Notes under the pieces: model-generated
Told to the model about the DNA's origin: nothing
Seen by the model: only the letters and a program-made list of their open reading frames with translations
Databases searched by the model: none
Translations under genes and position numbers: made by a program
DNA from: Pantoea sp. GD03673
GTDB lineage: Bacteria > Pseudomonadota > Gammaproteobacteria > Enterobacterales > Enterobacteriaceae
Assembly: GCF_029844725.1 (NCBI RefSeq)
Contig: NZ_JAOCKJ010000006.1
Span: forward strand, 62,001-126,000
Direction: 5' to 3'
DNA length: 64,000 bases
In this document: piece after piece, positions 1 through 13,590 of the stretch
How the letters are laid out: every line of letters starts with the position of its first letter
How positions within the stretch are numbered: position 1 is the first letter of the stretch

Positions 1-1224
<1,224 letters not shown>

Positions 1225-1243
1225 TTAGTCAATCCTAAGACAA

Positions 1244-1270
1244 GCAACGCGCGAAAAGTTCGCGCGTTGC
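1244..1270 (-). other. Strong hairpin between pyrG and eno
   Basis: A perfect 12-bp stem (arms 1244-1255 and 1259-1270) closes a 3-nt loop in the 76-bp pyrG-eno gap. In the direction of transcription it is not followed by a T-run. It is therefore more likely an RNA-processing, stability or pausing element than a classical intrinsic terminator. Its function is inference. Confidence 0.6.
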
Positions 1271-1279
1271 CTGTGAAAC

Positions 1280-2932
<1,653 letters not shown>

Positions 2933-3147
2933 TTAGGTTTAAAGACGGTGGAATAACCAGGACGGGAAAACAGTATACTGGAAACCGCTATCAGCCACAA
3001 TTGATGAATCACAGCCATCCTCCAACGCATTGCTGCGCCTTAACATAGCGGATAGCTGACAATGAAATGTTGATGTGCGTCACAAAGTTGTCGCCCCGCT
3101 GAAACGAGTAAGCACATATGGCGGTTTTATGCACAGCGCTGGAATAA

Positions 3148-3936
3148 TCAGCGCTTCTCGCCCGATTTCACCTGCTGCCAGGCCGCTTCCATCTGATCCA
3201 GCGTGGCACCCGGCATGCTTAACCCCTGTGCGGCGATGATCGCTTCCACCTCGCGGAACCGGCGCTCGAACTTATCATTGGCCTTTTGCAGCGCAGTTTC
3301 CGCTTTACTGCCAAGATGGCGCGACAGGTTAACTGTGGCGAACAGCAGGTCGCCAATCTCCTCTTCCAGCTTTTCACTGTCCACCACACTCTGCTGCGCC
3401 TCGTGCATGACTTCATCAATCTCTTCATGCACTTTCGCCACCACCGGCCCCAGCGTGGTCCAGTCGAATCCCACATTATGACAGCGCTTCTGAATTTTAT
3501 GGGCGCGCATCAGTGCAGGCAGCGCTTTAGGAATGTCGTCCAGCGCCGAATGCTGGGCTTTATCAGCCCGCTCGGCGGTTTTAATCGCTTCCCAGTTTTT
3601 CAGCACGTCGCGGCTGGTTTCTGCCGTGGCATCGCCAAAAATGTGCGGATGACGGCGCTCCAGCTTGTCACTTATAGCGTGACAGATGTCCTCAAAATTA
3701 AAGCGATCCTGTTCGCTGGCCATCTGCGCATAGAACACCACCTGAAACAGCAGATCGCCCAGTTCGCCGCGCAGATCGTCAAAATCTTCGCGCTGGATGG
3801 CGTCCAGCACTTCGTAGGTCTCTTCCAGCGTGTAGGGGGCGATAGAGGTGAAGGTCTGTTCCCGATCCCACGGGCAGCCATGGTGGGGATCGCGCAGGGT
3901 TTTCATGATGCCAAGCAGGCGCTCAATAGCGTTCAT
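3148..3936 (-). CDS. mazG: Nucleoside triphosphate pyrophosphohydrolase MazG
   Basis: MazG hydrolyses NTPs and dNTPs to monophosphates plus pyrophosphate. In E. coli it is linked to limiting damage during starvation, when RelA is active. The product is 262 residues, close to the 263 of E. coli. It shows the tandem MazG domains: the first has EETYEVLDAI followed by GELGDLLFQVVF, the second has EEIDEVMHEA and EEIGDLLFATVNL. These glutamate/aspartate clusters bind magnesium. It lies 150 bp downstream of relA on the same strand, but no mazEF toxin-antitoxin genes lie between them, unlike E. coli K-12. A 7-bp inverted repeat spans the stop codon (about 3133-3153). Confidence 0.96.
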   Translation of the reverse strand: MNAIERLLGIMKTLRDPHHGCPWDREQTFTSIAPYTLEETYEVLDAIQREDFDDLRGELGDLLFQVVFYAQMASEQDRFNFEDICHAISDKLERRHPHIFGDATAETSRDVLKNWEAIKTAERADKAQHSALDDIPKALPALMRAHKIQKRCHNVGFDWTTLGPVVAKVHEEIDEVMHEAQQSVVDSEKLEEEIGDLLFATVNLSRHLGSKAETALQKANDKFERRFREVEAIIAAQGLSMPGATLDQMEAAWQQVKSGEKR

Positions 3937-3988
3937 TCAGACGGGTCCTTGAGTAGTCAGGTGACAGGAGGCGGGCAAGGCGTGCAGC

Positions 3989-4020
3989 AGTGCCGGACGG
4001 GATGAACCGCGTCCGGCACT
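3989..4020. repeat. REP-like hairpin in the relA-mazG gap
   Basis: A perfect 11-bp inverted repeat (3989-3999 with 4010-4020) has arms containing GCCGGACG and CGTCCGGC around a 10-nt loop. Sequence and size resemble enterobacterial REP/PU palindromes, which often lie between genes of one operon and stabilise upstream mRNA. A second, weaker hairpin lies at about 4043-4064. The REP assignment is by resemblance only. Confidence 0.55.
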
Positions 4021-4086
4021 GTTAAGGTGATGCAGAAAACGCCCGCGCAACCTCCTGCTGCAGGTTGCTTAGTGCCTGACTGAATA

Positions 4087-6318
4087 TCAGTGCAGGCGGC
4101 GGGCGTCAATGATATCAGAGACCTGATTCAGGCGCGCCAGGACACGTCCCAGTACCTGATGGTTGTAAATCTCAATATCCATGTCGATGGTTGCCAGCTG
4201 TTTTTTAGTGTCGCTGCGGCTTGAGACACCCAGTACATTCACCTTCTCGTTGGCGAGAATGGTGGTGATGTCACGCAGCAAGCCGCTGCGATCGTTAGCC
4301 GTCACGCGCACCACCAGCGAGTAACCGCTGGAGTAGCTTTCGCCCCACACGGCATCGACGATACGTTCGGGCGCATGGGAAATCAGCTCAGAAAGCTGGT
4401 CGCAGTCGGCGCGGTGGATGGAAATGCCGCGCCCCTGGGTGATGAAGCCGACGATATCATCGCCCGGAATCGGCTGACAGCAGCGGGCAATGTGGTGCAT
4501 CAGATTGCCCACGCCTTCCACTACGACGCGCCCGCTCTCTTTACGTGGGGGTTGCGAGTAAGATTTCTGGGTCAGCTGGCGCAGCGCTTCGCGATCTTCC
4601 TCTTCGGCGCTCGGCTTGTTGAGCTTCGCCTGCAGGAAGTTAACCATCTGGTTAAGACGGATATCCCCGCCGCCAATTGCTGCCAGCAGCTCCTCCAGCG
4701 AGGTCACGTTGTAGCGTGGCAGCAGCAGTTTTTCCGCTTCGCGCAGGCTGATGTCGAGCTGATTCAGTTCGTTGTCCAGAATCTGCCGTCCGGCAATAAT
4801 GTTCTTGTCGCGATCCTGCTTGCGGAACCAGTTGTGGATCTTCGAGCGCCCACGGCTGGTGGTGATATAACCCAGGTTCGGATTGAGCCAGTCGCGGCTC
4901 GGGTTCGGCTGTTTCTGGGTGATGACTTCAACCTGATCGCCCATCTGCAGCTGATAGGTGAACGGCACGATGCGGCCACCAATTTTTGCACCGATGCAGC
5001 GATGGCCGATGTCACTGTGAATATGGTAGGCAAAGTCGAGCGGCGTCGATCCGGCAGGCAGATCCACCACGTCACCTTTCGGGGTAAAGACGTAGACCCG
5101 GTCATCAAACACCTGGCTGCGGACCTCTTCCAGCAGCTCGCCGGAGTCGGCCATCTCTTCCTGCCAGCTGATCAGCTTACGCAGCCACGCAATACGCTCT
5201 TCGTGACCCGCTGCGCCACGCGCGCTGCTGGAGGTTGGCCCCTCTTTATATTTCCAGTGCGCCGCCACACCCAGCTCAGCATCTTCATGCATCTGGCGGG
5301 TACGGATCTGGATCTCAACCGTTTTGCCCTGCGGCCCTAACACCACCGTATGAATCGACTGGTAGCCGTTGGGTTTGGGGTTAGCAACATAGTCATCAAA
5401 CTCGCTGGGCAGATGGCGATAGAGCGTATGCACCGTGCCCAGCGCGCCGTAGCAATCCTGCAGACGATCGGCCACGATGCGCACCGCACGCACGTCAAAC
5501 AGCTCATCAAAAGCCAGCGATTTTTTCTGCATCTTGCGCCAGATGCTGTAGATATGTTTCGGACGACCATAGACTTCGGCGCGCACGCCCTCTTTGACCA
5601 TCTCTTTGCGCAGGTTATTGACGAAGTTATCGATGTACTGCTCACGATCGATGCGACGCTCATGCAGTAATTTAGCAATGCGCTTATATTCATCGGGATG
5701 CAGGTAGCGGAAGCAGTAATCTTCCAGCTCCCATTTGAGCTGGCCGATACCCAGACGGTTGGCCAGTGGGGCATAAATGTTGGTGCTCTCTTTGGCAGCC
5801 AGCACCCGCTCATCTTCCGGCGCATCTTTCATTTCGCGCAGGTTCATGATGCGTTCGGCCAGCTTCAGCACCACGCAGCGGAAATCTTCCACCATCGCCA
5901 GCAGCATACGGCGGACGTTATCGACCTGTTCAGAGGCCATGGAGTCGTTGTGGATCGCTTTCAGCTGGCGGATGGCGTCCATATCGCGCACGCCGTGTAC
6001 CAGCGAGACGATGCCTTTGCCAACGGCGGTTTCCAGCTCCTCTTCACTCACCACTTCATCGTTAGCCAGCGGGAAAATCAGCGCCGCACACAGGCTTTCA
6101 ATATCCATGCTGAGCATGGAGAGGATTTCCACCATCTCAATACCGCGCCACAGCAGCAGCGACTGGTCGGGATGGCCCTGCGTCTGCGCTTCGCAGTAGC
6201 GCCAGGTCTCGGCAACGCGTTGACAGGATTGCGGGTTGGCAATACCGAGACTGGCGATCCACTGGTCGAGGGCGAAATCCCCCTCAGTATTTAAATGCGC
6301 ACTTCTGACCGCAACCAT
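4087..6318 (-). CDS. relA: GTP pyrophosphokinase RelA, (p)ppGpp synthetase I
   Basis: RelA makes pppGpp/ppGpp from ATP and GTP/GDP on ribosomes stalled with uncharged tRNA and so triggers the stringent response. The 743-residue product is nearly the E. coli length (744) and starts MVAVRSAHLN. The N-terminal pseudo-hydrolase domain has IFPLAND where SpoT-type enzymes have the metal-binding HD, so it should lack hydrolase activity. The synthetase domain follows (YGRPKHIYSIWRKM, NGYQSIHT, EIQIRT), then the TGS domain (VYVFTPKGDVVDLPAGSTP), a zinc-finger region with CCQPIPGDD, and a C-terminal ACT domain. It lies 29 bp downstream of rlmD and upstream of mazG on the same strand. Confidence 0.98.
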   Translation of the reverse strand: MVAVRSAHLNTEGDFALDQWIASLGIANPQSCQRVAETWRYCEAQTQGHPDQSLLLWRGIEMVEILSMLSMDIESLCAALIFPLANDEVVSEEELETAVGKGIVSLVHGVRDMDAIRQLKAIHNDSMASEQVDNVRRMLLAMVEDFRCVVLKLAERIMNLREMKDAPEDERVLAAKESTNIYAPLANRLGIGQLKWELEDYCFRYLHPDEYKRIAKLLHERRIDREQYIDNFVNNLRKEMVKEGVRAEVYGRPKHIYSIWRKMQKKSLAFDELFDVRAVRIVADRLQDCYGALGTVHTLYRHLPSEFDDYVANPKPNGYQSIHTVVLGPQGKTVEIQIRTRQMHEDAELGVAAHWKYKEGPTSSSARGAAGHEERIAWLRKLISWQEEMADSGELLEEVRSQVFDDRVYVFTPKGDVVDLPAGSTPLDFAYHIHSDIGHRCIGAKIGGRIVPFTYQLQMGDQVEVITQKQPNPSRDWLNPNLGYITTSRGRSKIHNWFRKQDRDKNIIAGRQILDNELNQLDISLREAEKLLLPRYNVTSLEELLAAIGGGDIRLNQMVNFLQAKLNKPSAEEEDREALRQLTQKSYSQPPRKESGRVVVEGVGNLMHHIARCCQPIPGDDIVGFITQGRGISIHRADCDQLSELISHAPERIVDAVWGESYSSGYSLVVRVTANDRSGLLRDITTILANEKVNVLGVSSRSDTKKQLATIDMDIEIYNHQVLGRVLARLNQVSDIIDARRLH

Positions 6319-6347
6319 AACCTCTCCTGCACAACGACATTCATCGC

Positions 6348-7664
6348 TTATGTTTTTCTGAACAGCACCATGGATTCGAGATGACGGGTATGTGGGAACA
6401 TATCCAGCATCGCGACCCTTTCCAATTGGTAGCCTGCCGACAGCAATGTCTGGCTGTCGCGGGCCAGTGTCACAGGATTACACGAAACATAGACCACGCG
6501 TTCTGGTGCAAGTTTAACCACATGCGCCATGACGCCCGCAGCCCCGGCGCGTGCCGGATCGAGTAAAACCTTGTTAAATCCCTGTGCCGCCCACGGCTGG
6601 CGCGACACCTCTTCTTCCAGATTATGCTGAAAGAAACTGACATTTTTAAGATTATTCAAATCAGCATTATACGCTGCCTGCCGCACTAATGCTGCAATCC
6701 CCTCCACACCAACCACATTTTGTACGAAAATTCCTACAGGAAGTGTGAAGTTTCCCATGCCGCAAAACAGATCCAGAACCCGGTCTTCCGGTTGCAGATC
6801 GAGCCAGGCGATCGCCTTCGCGACCATCTGCTGATTAACCGCATCGTTAACCTGGATAAAATCCTGTGGGCTGAAGGTGAGCTTAAGCTGGTGCGATTGA
6901 TAAAACGGCGTCGACGCACTGAATGCGGTCAGTTCTTCACCGCCTGAATCCAGGAACAGCATCAGCTGATGCTTATGCGAAAACTGTTCCAGTTTTTCAC
7001 GATCGTCGGCATGCAGCGCATCAAGATGGCGCAGAATCATCAGCGGACCGTTGTCTGCCAGCACCAGTTCCACGTGCCCGAGACGCCTGACGGCGCTCAA
7101 CCCGCTGAGGCACTGGTGCAGCGGCACCAGTAATGCCTCAAGTTCGGGCACTAAAATGGGGCAGTGCTGGATATCGACCAGATCGTTGCTGGCTTCCTGG
7201 CGGAAGCCCATCTGTAAGCGTTGCGCTTTATTTTGCCATTGCAGACCCAGACGGGCGCGGCGGCGATAGCCCCAGGGCTGACCGGCGATCACCTCATCCA
7301 CCGCCACGTTCTCCGCTGCGGCCTGGCTCAGCATCCGGCTCAGCGCCTGGGCTTTGCTCTGCTGCTGCAGCGTCACATCCGCATGCTGCTGCTGGCAGCC
7401 ACCACAGCGTTCATAGTGCGGACAGCGCGGCGTGACACGCGCCGGACTGCGGCTAATCAGTCGTGTCACTTTCGCCCGGGCAAATTGACGTTTATCCTCT
7501 GTCAGCACGATTTCCGCCTGTTCACCCGGCAGGGCTCCGCTGACAAACAGGGTTTTACCCTTGTGGCGCGCCACGCCCTGTCCGAACGGATCGAGCTCAT
7601 CAATGGTGACGGTGATGCGTTGTTGCGTCGTCACGCGCTGTTTTGCAACGTAAAATTGCGCCAT
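6348..7664 (-). CDS. rlmD: 23S rRNA (uracil-5-)-methyltransferase RlmD
   Basis: RlmD methylates U1939 of 23S rRNA using S-adenosylmethionine. The 438-residue product is close to the 433 of E. coli. An N-terminal TRAM domain (about residues 10-70) is followed by the iron-sulphur ligand motif [10 protein letters not shown] plus a later Cys in IQHCPIL. The SAM-binding segment [14 protein letters not shown] and the catalytic-cysteine motif [13 protein letters not shown] come next. The protein ends with the expected [15 protein letters not shown]. It is divergent from barA across 94 bp and is the first gene of the rlmD-relA-mazG-pyrG-eno run. The start [10 protein letters not shown] aligns with the E. 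coli N-terminus. Confidence 0.97.
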   Translation of the reverse strand: MAQFYVAKQRVTTQQRITVTIDELDPFGQGVARHKGKTLFVSGALPGEQAEIVLTEDKRQFARAKVTRLISRSPARVTPRCPHYERCGGCQQQHADVTLQQQSKAQALSRMLSQAAAENVAVDEVIAGQPWGYRRRARLGLQWQNKAQRLQMGFRQEASNDLVDIQHCPILVPELEALLVPLHQCLSGLSAVRRLGHVELVLADNGPLMILRHLDALHADDREKLEQFSHKHQLMLFLDSGGEELTAFSASTPFYQSHQLKLTFSPQDFIQVNDAVNQQMVAKAIAWLDLQPEDRVLDLFCGMGNFTLPVGIFVQNVVGVEGIAALVRQAAYNADLNNLKNVSFFQHNLEEEVSRQPWAAQGFNKVLLDPARAGAAGVMAHVVKLAPERVVYVSCNPVTLARDSQTLLSAGYQLERVAMLDMFPHTRHLESMVLFRKT

Positions 7665-7758
7665 AGTGTTATCTATTCTCTTTATCGAAAACGACCTGCA
7701 CCGTGTTTGCGGACAGCAAGCACAGGGACGTTAATGCCGGAGTAGCCAGGCGACTATT

Positions 7759-10494
7759 ATGACCAAATACAGCCTGCGGGCGCGAATGATGATTTTAATT
7801 CTGGCACCCACGCTGATGGTTGGCCTGCTGCTCAGCTCATTTTTTGTGGTGCACCGCTACAACGAACTGCAGCGCCAGGTGATCGACGCCGGATCCAACA
7901 TCATCGAACCCCTGGCGATCTCCAGCGAATACAGCATGACCTGGAACAACCGTGATGCGATGCGTGAACTGGTCAGCCTGCTGCACCGCCGCCATTCCGG
8001 CATCGTCCGGGCAATCTCGGTGTTTGATAACCACAACCAGCTCTATGTCACCTCCAATCACAAACAAAACCTCAGCCTGCTGCAACAGGATGATATCCGC
8101 GCCCTGCCTGATGATGTCTCAATGGAGCGCCACGGCAGCATACTGATCCTGCGCACGCCGATTACCACCGAGCGTTATGATGTGGATGAATTACCGGATG
8201 AAGATGCCAAGCCAGCGGGCAATCCGCTGGGTTACGTGGCGATAGAACTGGACCTGCAGTCGGTGCGCCTGCAGCAGTACAAAGAGGTGTTTGTTGCCAC
8301 GCTGATGCTGCTCTTCTGCCTCTGTCTTGCCATGCTGTTTGCTTATCGTCTGATGCGCGATGTCACCGGCCCGATCCGCAATATGGTCACCACCGTTGAC
8401 CGCATCCGTCGCGGCCAGCTCGACAGCCGCGTTGAGGGCTACATGCTGGGTGAACTCAGCATTCTGAAAAACGGGATTAACGCGATGGCGATGTCACTGA
8501 CCGCCTATCACGAAGAGATGCAGCACAATATCGACCAGGCGACCTGGGATTTGAGGGAGACGCTGGAACAGCTGGAAATCCAGAACGTTGAGCTGGATCT
8601 GGCGAAGAAACGCGCCCAGGAAGCGGCGCGGATCAAATCTGAGTTTCTCGCCAATATGTCGCATGAGCTGCGAACGCCGCTCAATGGCGTGCTGGGCTTT
8701 ACCCGACAGATGCTGAAAACCCAGCTGCGCACTACCCAGCGCGACTATATGCAAACCATTGAACGTTCGGCCAATAACCTGCTCAGCATTATCAATGACG
8801 TACTTGATTTTTCGAAGCTGGAAGCGGGCAAACTCATGCTTGAGGCAATCCCCTTCCCGCTGCGCGCCACGCTGGATGAAACCCTGGTGCTGCTGGCCCC
8901 GTCGGCACATGAAAAAGGGCTGGAGCTGACGGTAGTGTGTGACAGCAGCGTGCCGGACAACGTGATTGGCGATGCGCTGCGCCTGCAACAGATCCTGATC
9001 AACCTGATTGGCAACGCCATCAAGTTTACCGAACAGGGATACATTGGCCTGCGCGTCGGACAGCGGGTGATTACCCAGTCACGCGTGGAGCTGGAAATTC
9101 AGGTTGAGGATAGCGGCATCGGTATCTCTGAGCAGCAGCAGACCCAACTCTTCCAGGCGTTCCGTCAGGCTGATGCCAGCATTTCGCGTCGTCATGGCGG
9201 CACCGGGCTGGGGCTGGTCATCACCCAGAAACTGGTGCGGGAGATGGGGGGTGATATCACCTTCAGCAGCCAGCCGGAGCAGGGATCAACCTTTGTGATC
9301 CGCGTGCAGCTGGATCTCAACCCCAACGCGCCCGGCATGCCCCGCGTGCTGGATGCGTTGTCTCATGCGCGTATTGCTTATGTGGAAGCGGATGCTAACG
9401 TTGCCAGCGCCGCGCTGGAGATGCTGAGCGCGACCCCGTTGCAGATCGACTACAGCGAAACGCTGGAGGGGCTGAAAGCGTCTCACTATCCGCTGCTGCT
9501 GATGGCAATGCCGGTCGATACCAGCCAGCCTGAGCTGCTTAATGAGCGCCTGATCAACGGGCTGTTGGATCGGGCAGACAACGTGCTGATGGCGCTCCCC
9601 AGTCCCATGATGTTGCTGGCTGATGAGCTGAAGGTACGTGGCATAGACGGCTGCATCGCGAAACCGATCTCGCTGACGCGCCTTCTGCCCATGTTACTGG
9701 ATCTTCATACCCGTCAGATCAGTGAGCTGCCGCTCTCACCGCGTCTGCCGCTGACGGTGATGGCGGTGGATGATAACCCCGCTAACCTCAAACTGATTGG
9801 TGCGCTGCTGGAGGAGCAGGTGCAGAACATCCTGCTGTGCAGCAGCGCCGAACACGCCATCCGCGAGGCACGTCAGCAGTCGCTGGATGTGATTCTGATG
9901 GATATTCAGATGCCTGAGATTGATGGCATTCGCGCCAGCGAAATTATCCGGGGTCTGCCGCATCACGCTAATACCCCGATTGTGGCGGTGACCGCGCACG
10001 CGATTGATGGCGAGCGTGAGCAGCTGATCAAGGCGGGCATGAATGACTATCTTGCCAAGCCAATTGATGAGAGCAAATTGAGGCAGCTGCTGGCGCGCTA
10101 TACGCCGCCGCCGGTGGTCTCGATGCCGGAACTGCAGCCGATATTACCGACGCTGGACTGGCAACTGGCGCTGCGCCAGGCGGCGAACAAACCCGACCTG
10201 GCGCGTGATTTACTGCGGATGCTGCTGGAGTTTTTACCGGAAGTGCATACGAAAATGGCGCAGTTTATGGCGGCCAATGAGGTCAACGCCCTGCGTGAGA
10301 TTATTCACAAGCTGCACGGCAGTGCCAGCTACAGCGGCGTGCCGCGCATGAAGCAGCTCTGTCATCAGCTGGAACGGGGGCTGCTGGAGGCCAGCGACAT
10401 CGCTGCGCTGGAGCCGGAACTGCTGGAGCTGCAGGATGAGATGGAGAACGTCGCCAGAGAAGCCCGGCGGCTGTTAGGGTTCGGGGCCGTCTGA
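7759..10494 (+). CDS. barA: Hybrid sensor histidine kinase BarA
   Basis: BarA senses short-chain carboxylates and phosphorylates the response regulator UvrY, which switches on csrB/csrC and so relieves CsrA repression. The 911-residue protein has two N-terminal membrane segments (about residues 10-31 and 174-195) flanking a periplasmic sensor. HAMP, HisKA ([12 protein letters not shown], His302), an ATPase domain ([27 protein letters not shown]), a receiver domain ([10 protein letters not shown], Asp715) and a C-terminal HPt domain ([11 protein letters not shown], His850) follow. The complete phosphorelay is intact. E. coli BarA has 918 residues. The uvrY gene is not in this window, but a likely UvrY site and csrB are (21460-21961). 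It is divergent from rlmD and convergent with garK. Confidence 0.98.
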   Translation: MTKYSLRARMMILILAPTLMVGLLLSSFFVVHRYNELQRQVIDAGSNIIEPLAISSEYSMTWNNRDAMRELVSLLHRRHSGIVRAISVFDNHNQLYVTSNHKQNLSLLQQDDIRALPDDVSMERHGSILILRTPITTERYDVDELPDEDAKPAGNPLGYVAIELDLQSVRLQQYKEVFVATLMLLFCLCLAMLFAYRLMRDVTGPIRNMVTTVDRIRRGQLDSRVEGYMLGELSILKNGINAMAMSLTAYHEEMQHNIDQATWDLRETLEQLEIQNVELDLAKKRAQEAARIKSEFLANMSHELRTPLNGVLGFTRQMLKTQLRTTQRDYMQTIERSANNLLSIINDVLDFSKLEAGKLMLEAIPFPLRATLDETLVLLAPSAHEKGLELTVVCDSSVPDNVIGDALRLQQILINLIGNAIKFTEQGYIGLRVGQRVITQSRVELEIQVEDSGIGISEQQQTQLFQAFRQADASISRRHGGTGLGLVITQKLVREMGGDITFSSQPEQGSTFVIRVQLDLNPNAPGMPRVLDALSHARIAYVEADANVASAALEMLSATPLQIDYSETLEGLKASHYPLLLMAMPVDTSQPELLNERLINGLLDRADNVLMALPSPMMLLADELKVRGIDGCIAKPISLTRLLPMLLDLHTRQISELPLSPRLPLTVMAVDDNPANLKLIGALLEEQVQNILLCSSAEHAIREARQQSLDVILMDIQMPEIDGIRASEIIRGLPHHANTPIVAVTAHAIDGEREQLIKAGMNDYLAKPIDESKLRQLLARYTPPPVVSMPELQPILPTLDWQLALRQAANKPDLARDLLRMLLEFLPEVHTKMAQFMAANEVNALREIIHKLHGSASYSGVPRMKQLCHQLERGLLEASDIAALEPELLELQDEMENVAREARRLLGFGAV

Positions 10495-10535
10495 CGGGCC
10501 TGCTGCCACGGCTGTCACTCGCATAAAAGCTAACC

Positions 10536-10569
10536 GTGACGTGCATCCGCTTTCGCTGACGCACGTCAC
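10536..10569. other. Convergent-gene hairpin between barA and garK
   Basis: The 160-bp gap between the convergent barA and garK genes holds a perfect 9-bp inverted repeat (10536-10544 with 10561-10569, arm GTGACGTGC). A second imperfect palindrome lies near 10636-10660. Neither has an adjacent T-run. They may act as weak or Rho-assisted bidirectional terminators. I see no gene here. Confidence 0.4.
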
Positions 10570-10654
10570 GCCGTGGTAACGGGCTGACGCCGTAAAGGTC
10601 TGGCTTAGCCCACGCAGCACGGCCTGCTGACCGCTGACCGGGTACGTCTGACGG

Positions 10655-11794
10655 TCAGTGAAAGCCAGCCAGCTTTAACGTCGCGGCCACGTTACGCGCC
10701 GTCATCTGAACATTCTTTCCGGCGCTGGCGAGTGCCTCATCCAGCGTACAGATGCTGTAGAGCACGCTGAACACCGCATCGATCCCGTGCTGATGCACCA
10801 CGCCAACATCTGGCGTCAGGCTACCGGCAATGCCAATCACCGGCTTATTAAAGCGCTTTGCCACACTGGCGACCCCAATCGGCACCTTGCCATTGATACT
10901 CTGGCTGTCGATACGTCCTTCACCGGTAATCACCAGGTCAGCATCTTTTACTTCATCTGCCAGCCCCAGCGCCTCCGTGACAATTTCGATGCCGCGCCGC
11001 AGTTCCGCCTGACAAAAGGCGTGCAGCGCCGCGCCCATACCGCCCGCTGCGCCGCCGCCGGGAATAGGCAGCACATCGATGTCGAGGTCGCGATGAATAA
11101 TCGCGGCGTAATGGGCCAGCGCCTGATCAAGCTGCTGCACCAGCGCTGGCGTCGCCCCTTTCTGCGGACCGAAAATGGCCGATGCGCCCTCTTTTCCGGT
11201 CAGCGGATTCGTCACGTCACAGGCCACTTCAATGCGGCATTGATGAATGCGGGCATCCAGCGCGTCAATATCAATGCTGGCAAGATCGGCGAGCGCACCG
11301 CCGCCCTGACCGATCTCCTTCCCTGTGGTATCCAGCAACCGGGCCCCCAGCGCCTGCATCATCCCGGCCCCGCCATCATTGGTGGCGCTGCCACCAATGC
11401 CAATGATGATGTGGCCTACGCCCTTATCCAGTGCATTTTTGATCAACTCGCCGGTGCCAAACGAAGTCGTGATCAGCGGATCACGCTGTGCAGCGGGCAC
11501 CCGCTCCAGCCCGCTGGCCGCCGCCATTTCGATATAGGCGGTGCTTTCATCTCCCGACAGACCATAAAAGGCATCAACCTGCGTGCCTAACGGACCTGTC
11601 ACCTTCAACCTGACGATCTTTCCCTTCGTCGCCGCCACCATCGCTTCTACCGTTCCTTCGCCGCCGTCGGCGACCGGTATTTTCACGTAATGCGCATCGG
11701 GGAAAATGTCACGGAAACCCGCTTCAATCGCCGATGCCACATCCAGGGCGGATAAACTCTCTTTATATGAATCCGGTGCGATTACGATTTTCAT
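10655..11794 (-). CDS. garK: Glycerate 2-kinase GarK
   Basis: GarK phosphorylates D-glycerate to 2-phosphoglycerate, the last step of glucarate/galactarate breakdown, which delivers carbon directly to enolase. I chose the ATG at 11794 ([16 protein letters not shown]), giving 379 residues, close to E. coli GarK (381). Upstream in-frame starts would add 23 residues unlike the family. Glycerate kinase I family motifs are visible: [39 protein letters not shown] and TGEGRIDSQ. It is the last gene of gudPXD-garLRK, 75 bp after garR. In E. coli K-12 garK is in a separate garPLRK operon, so the linkage here differs from K-12. Confidence 0.95.
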   Translation of the reverse strand: MKIVIAPDSYKESLSALDVASAIEAGFRDIFPDAHYVKIPVADGGEGTVEAMVAATKGKIVRLKVTGPLGTQVDAFYGLSGDESTAYIEMAAASGLERVPAAQRDPLITTSFGTGELIKNALDKGVGHIIIGIGGSATNDGGAGMMQALGARLLDTTGKEIGQGGGALADLASIDIDALDARIHQCRIEVACDVTNPLTGKEGASAIFGPQKGATPALVQQLDQALAHYAAIIHRDLDIDVLPIPGGGAAGGMGAALHAFCQAELRRGIEIVTEALGLADEVKDADLVITGEGRIDSQSINGKVPIGVASVAKRFNKPVIGIAGSLTPDVGVVHQHGIDAVFSVLYSICTLDEALASAGKNVQMTARNVAATLKLAGFH

Positions 11795-11869
11795 AGGCAA
11801 TCCGAGCGCAGTTGGGTAATTGAAACGGCTCTTAACCAGTCCGGTTTCCGCAGAGACCGGCACCGGGTT

Positions 11870-12754
11870 TTAGCGGGCGATTTCAACCTTCGCTAACTTC
11901 TCATAATAGCAGGCCAGCGCACTGTGGTCGGCGCTTCCCTGACCATCGTTGCGCAGCGCCTGCATCATCTCCATCACCGCCGCAGTCAACGGCAGATGTG
12001 CGCCGATGCCGTGCGAGGTATCCAGTGCGTTCGCCAGATCTTTGATATGCAGGTCGATACGGAAGCCGGGCTTGAAGTTGCGATCCATCACCATCGGCGC
12101 TTTGGCATCCAGCACCGTGCTACCGGCCAGCCCCCCGCGAATCGCCTGATACACCAGATCCGGATTCACGCCCGCTTTGGTTGCCAGCGACAGCGCCTCG
12201 GACATCGCCGCAATATTCAGCGCCACAATCACCTGGTTAGCCAGCTTGGTGACGTTACCTGCGCCGATGTCGCCGGTATGCACGACCGATCCCGCCATCG
12301 CTTTCATGATGTCATAGCAGGAATCGAACACCGCTTTGTCGCCGCCGACCATCACAGAGAGCGTGCCTTCAATCGCTTTGGGTTCACCGCCGCTGACCGG
12401 CGCGTCCAGCATTTTGATTCCTTTTTCTGCCAGCGCATCATGGACTTCACGGCTCGCCAGCGGCGCAATCGAACTCATGTCGATCACCACCAGGCCGGGT
12501 TTCGCGCCTTCGATAATGCCATTTTTGCCCAGACAGACTTCAATAACCTGTGGCGAGTTGGGCACCATCGTAATCACCACATCGCACTGTTCAGCCACCG
12601 CTTTGGGCGATGTCGCCACGGTCGCGCCCAGTTCAGTCAGTTCCGCTTCGCTTTCGGCGTTGTGATCGCGTACCACCAGCGAATAACCGGCTTTCACCAG
12701 ATTTTTACTCATTGGTTTGCCCATGATGCCCAGGCCGATAAATCCAATTTTCAT
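11870..12754 (-). CDS. garR: 2-hydroxy-3-oxopropionate (tartronate semialdehyde) reductase
   Basis: GarR reduces tartronate semialdehyde to D-glycerate with NAD(P)H. The ATG at 12754 (MKIGFIGLGIMGKPM), preceded by AAGGGGA, gives 294 residues as in E. coli. The longer frame upstream has arginine-rich sequence unlike the family. The N-terminal Rossmann motif is GFIGLGIMG. The beta-hydroxyacid dehydrogenase substrate motif is DAPVSGGEPKAIEG, and the catalytic lysine lies in NVTKLANQVIVALN. The gene is 19 bp downstream of garL, whose aldolase product it consumes. Paralogue GlxR has the same chemistry, but the operon context supports GarR. Confidence 0.95.
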   Translation of the reverse strand: MKIGFIGLGIMGKPMSKNLVKAGYSLVVRDHNAESEAELTELGATVATSPKAVAEQCDVVITMVPNSPQVIEVCLGKNGIIEGAKPGLVVIDMSSIAPLASREVHDALAEKGIKMLDAPVSGGEPKAIEGTLSVMVGGDKAVFDSCYDIMKAMAGSVVHTGDIGAGNVTKLANQVIVALNIAAMSEALSLATKAGVNPDLVYQAIRGGLAGSTVLDAKAPMVMDRNFKPGFRIDLHIKDLANALDTSHGIGAHLPLTAAVMEMMQALRNDGQGSADHSALACYYEKLAKVEIAR

Positions 12755-12773
12755 TGCGTTTCCCCTTGATTGA

Positions 12774-13544
12774 TTAGCGCTTAAATTTGTCGCATAACGC
12801 CTGCGACGCGTTGCGGAACATCCCGACATCACTGCCGACGGCCACAAAAGTAGCGCCCCATTCCAGATAGCGACGCGCGTCTGCTTCCACCGGTGCCAGA
12901 ATACCGCTCGGCTTACCGGCGGCTTTGGCACGTTCAAAAATGTGTTTAATCACGTTCAGCACTTCCGGATGCGCGGGCTGACCGAGATAGCCCAGCGCAG
13001 CAGAGAGATCCCCCGGCCCGACAAAAATACCGTCGACGCCCTCCACCGCCGCGATGGCGTCAATGTTGTCGACCGCCTGCTGAGTTTCGATCTGCACCAG
13101 TACCGTGATGTTGTCATTGATGGTGCTGTTGTAATCCGGCAACGTGCCGTACATGTTGCTGCGGTGCGACACCGAGACACCGCGAATTCCGGCTGGCGGA
13201 TAGCGGGTTGAGGCGACGGCACGCAGTGCCTCCTCTTCGGTCTCGACAAACGGCACCAGAAAGTTGTTAAACCCGATATCCAGCAGACGCTTAATGATCA
13301 CCGGCTCGTTGCAGGGCGGACGCACCACGGGCGCGCTGTGGCTGCCTTTCAGCGCCATCAGCTGCGGCACAAAGGTCGTGATATCGTTGGGCGCATGCTC
13401 CCCATCCAGTACCAGCCAGTCGAAACCGGCCAGCCCCAGGATTTCAGTTGAGATTGGACTGGCCAGCGCACACCAGCTGCCAATCAGGGTATCACCCGCT
13501 AACAGGCGACGACGAAATCCATTAGGCCAGGCTGCATTACTCAT
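12774..13544 (-). CDS. garL: 5-keto-4-deoxy-D-glucarate aldolase
   Basis: GarL is a class II, metal-dependent retro-aldolase of the HpcH/HpaI family. It splits 5-keto-4-deoxyglucarate into pyruvate and tartronate semialdehyde. The 256-residue product equals the E. coli length. The family signature [12 protein letters not shown] and the later [21 protein letters not shown] segment (here [20 protein letters not shown]) hold the base and metal-binding residues. It lies 46 bp after gudD; that gap contains a 7-bp-stem hairpin (13564-13583) whose A/T tract faces the wrong way for a terminator of this operon. It may tune relative expression of the upstream and downstream segments. Confidence 0.95.
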   Translation of the reverse strand: MSNAAWPNGFRRRLLAGDTLIGSWCALASPISTEILGLAGFDWLVLDGEHAPNDITTFVPQLMALKGSHSAPVVRPPCNEPVIIKRLLDIGFNNFLVPFVETEEEALRAVASTRYPPAGIRGVSVSHRSNMYGTLPDYNSTINDNITVLVQIETQQAVDNIDAIAAVEGVDGIFVGPGDLSAALGYLGQPAHPEVLNVIKHIFERAKAAGKPSGILAPVEADARRYLEWGATFVAVGSDVGMFRNASQALCDKFKR

Positions 13545-13590
13545 GGTTGAACTCCTGTGACGGTGGCTCCACGGCGGGAGCCAAAAAAAG

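Noticed and set aside
4375..5340. 321-codon plus-strand frame opposite relA
   Set aside because: It arises from codon bias of relA on the other strand, with no start context or known motif.
10787..11590. 267-codon plus-strand frame opposite garK
   Set aside because: Antisense shadow of a conserved kinase gene.
11924..12769. 281-codon plus-strand frame opposite garR
   Set aside because: Antisense shadow; its histidine and arginine-rich composition is typical of reverse-complement translation.
13564..13583. Hairpin between gudD and garL as an operon terminator
   Set aside because: The adjacent A/T run is on the wrong side for minus-strand termination, and the downstream genes belong to the same pathway.
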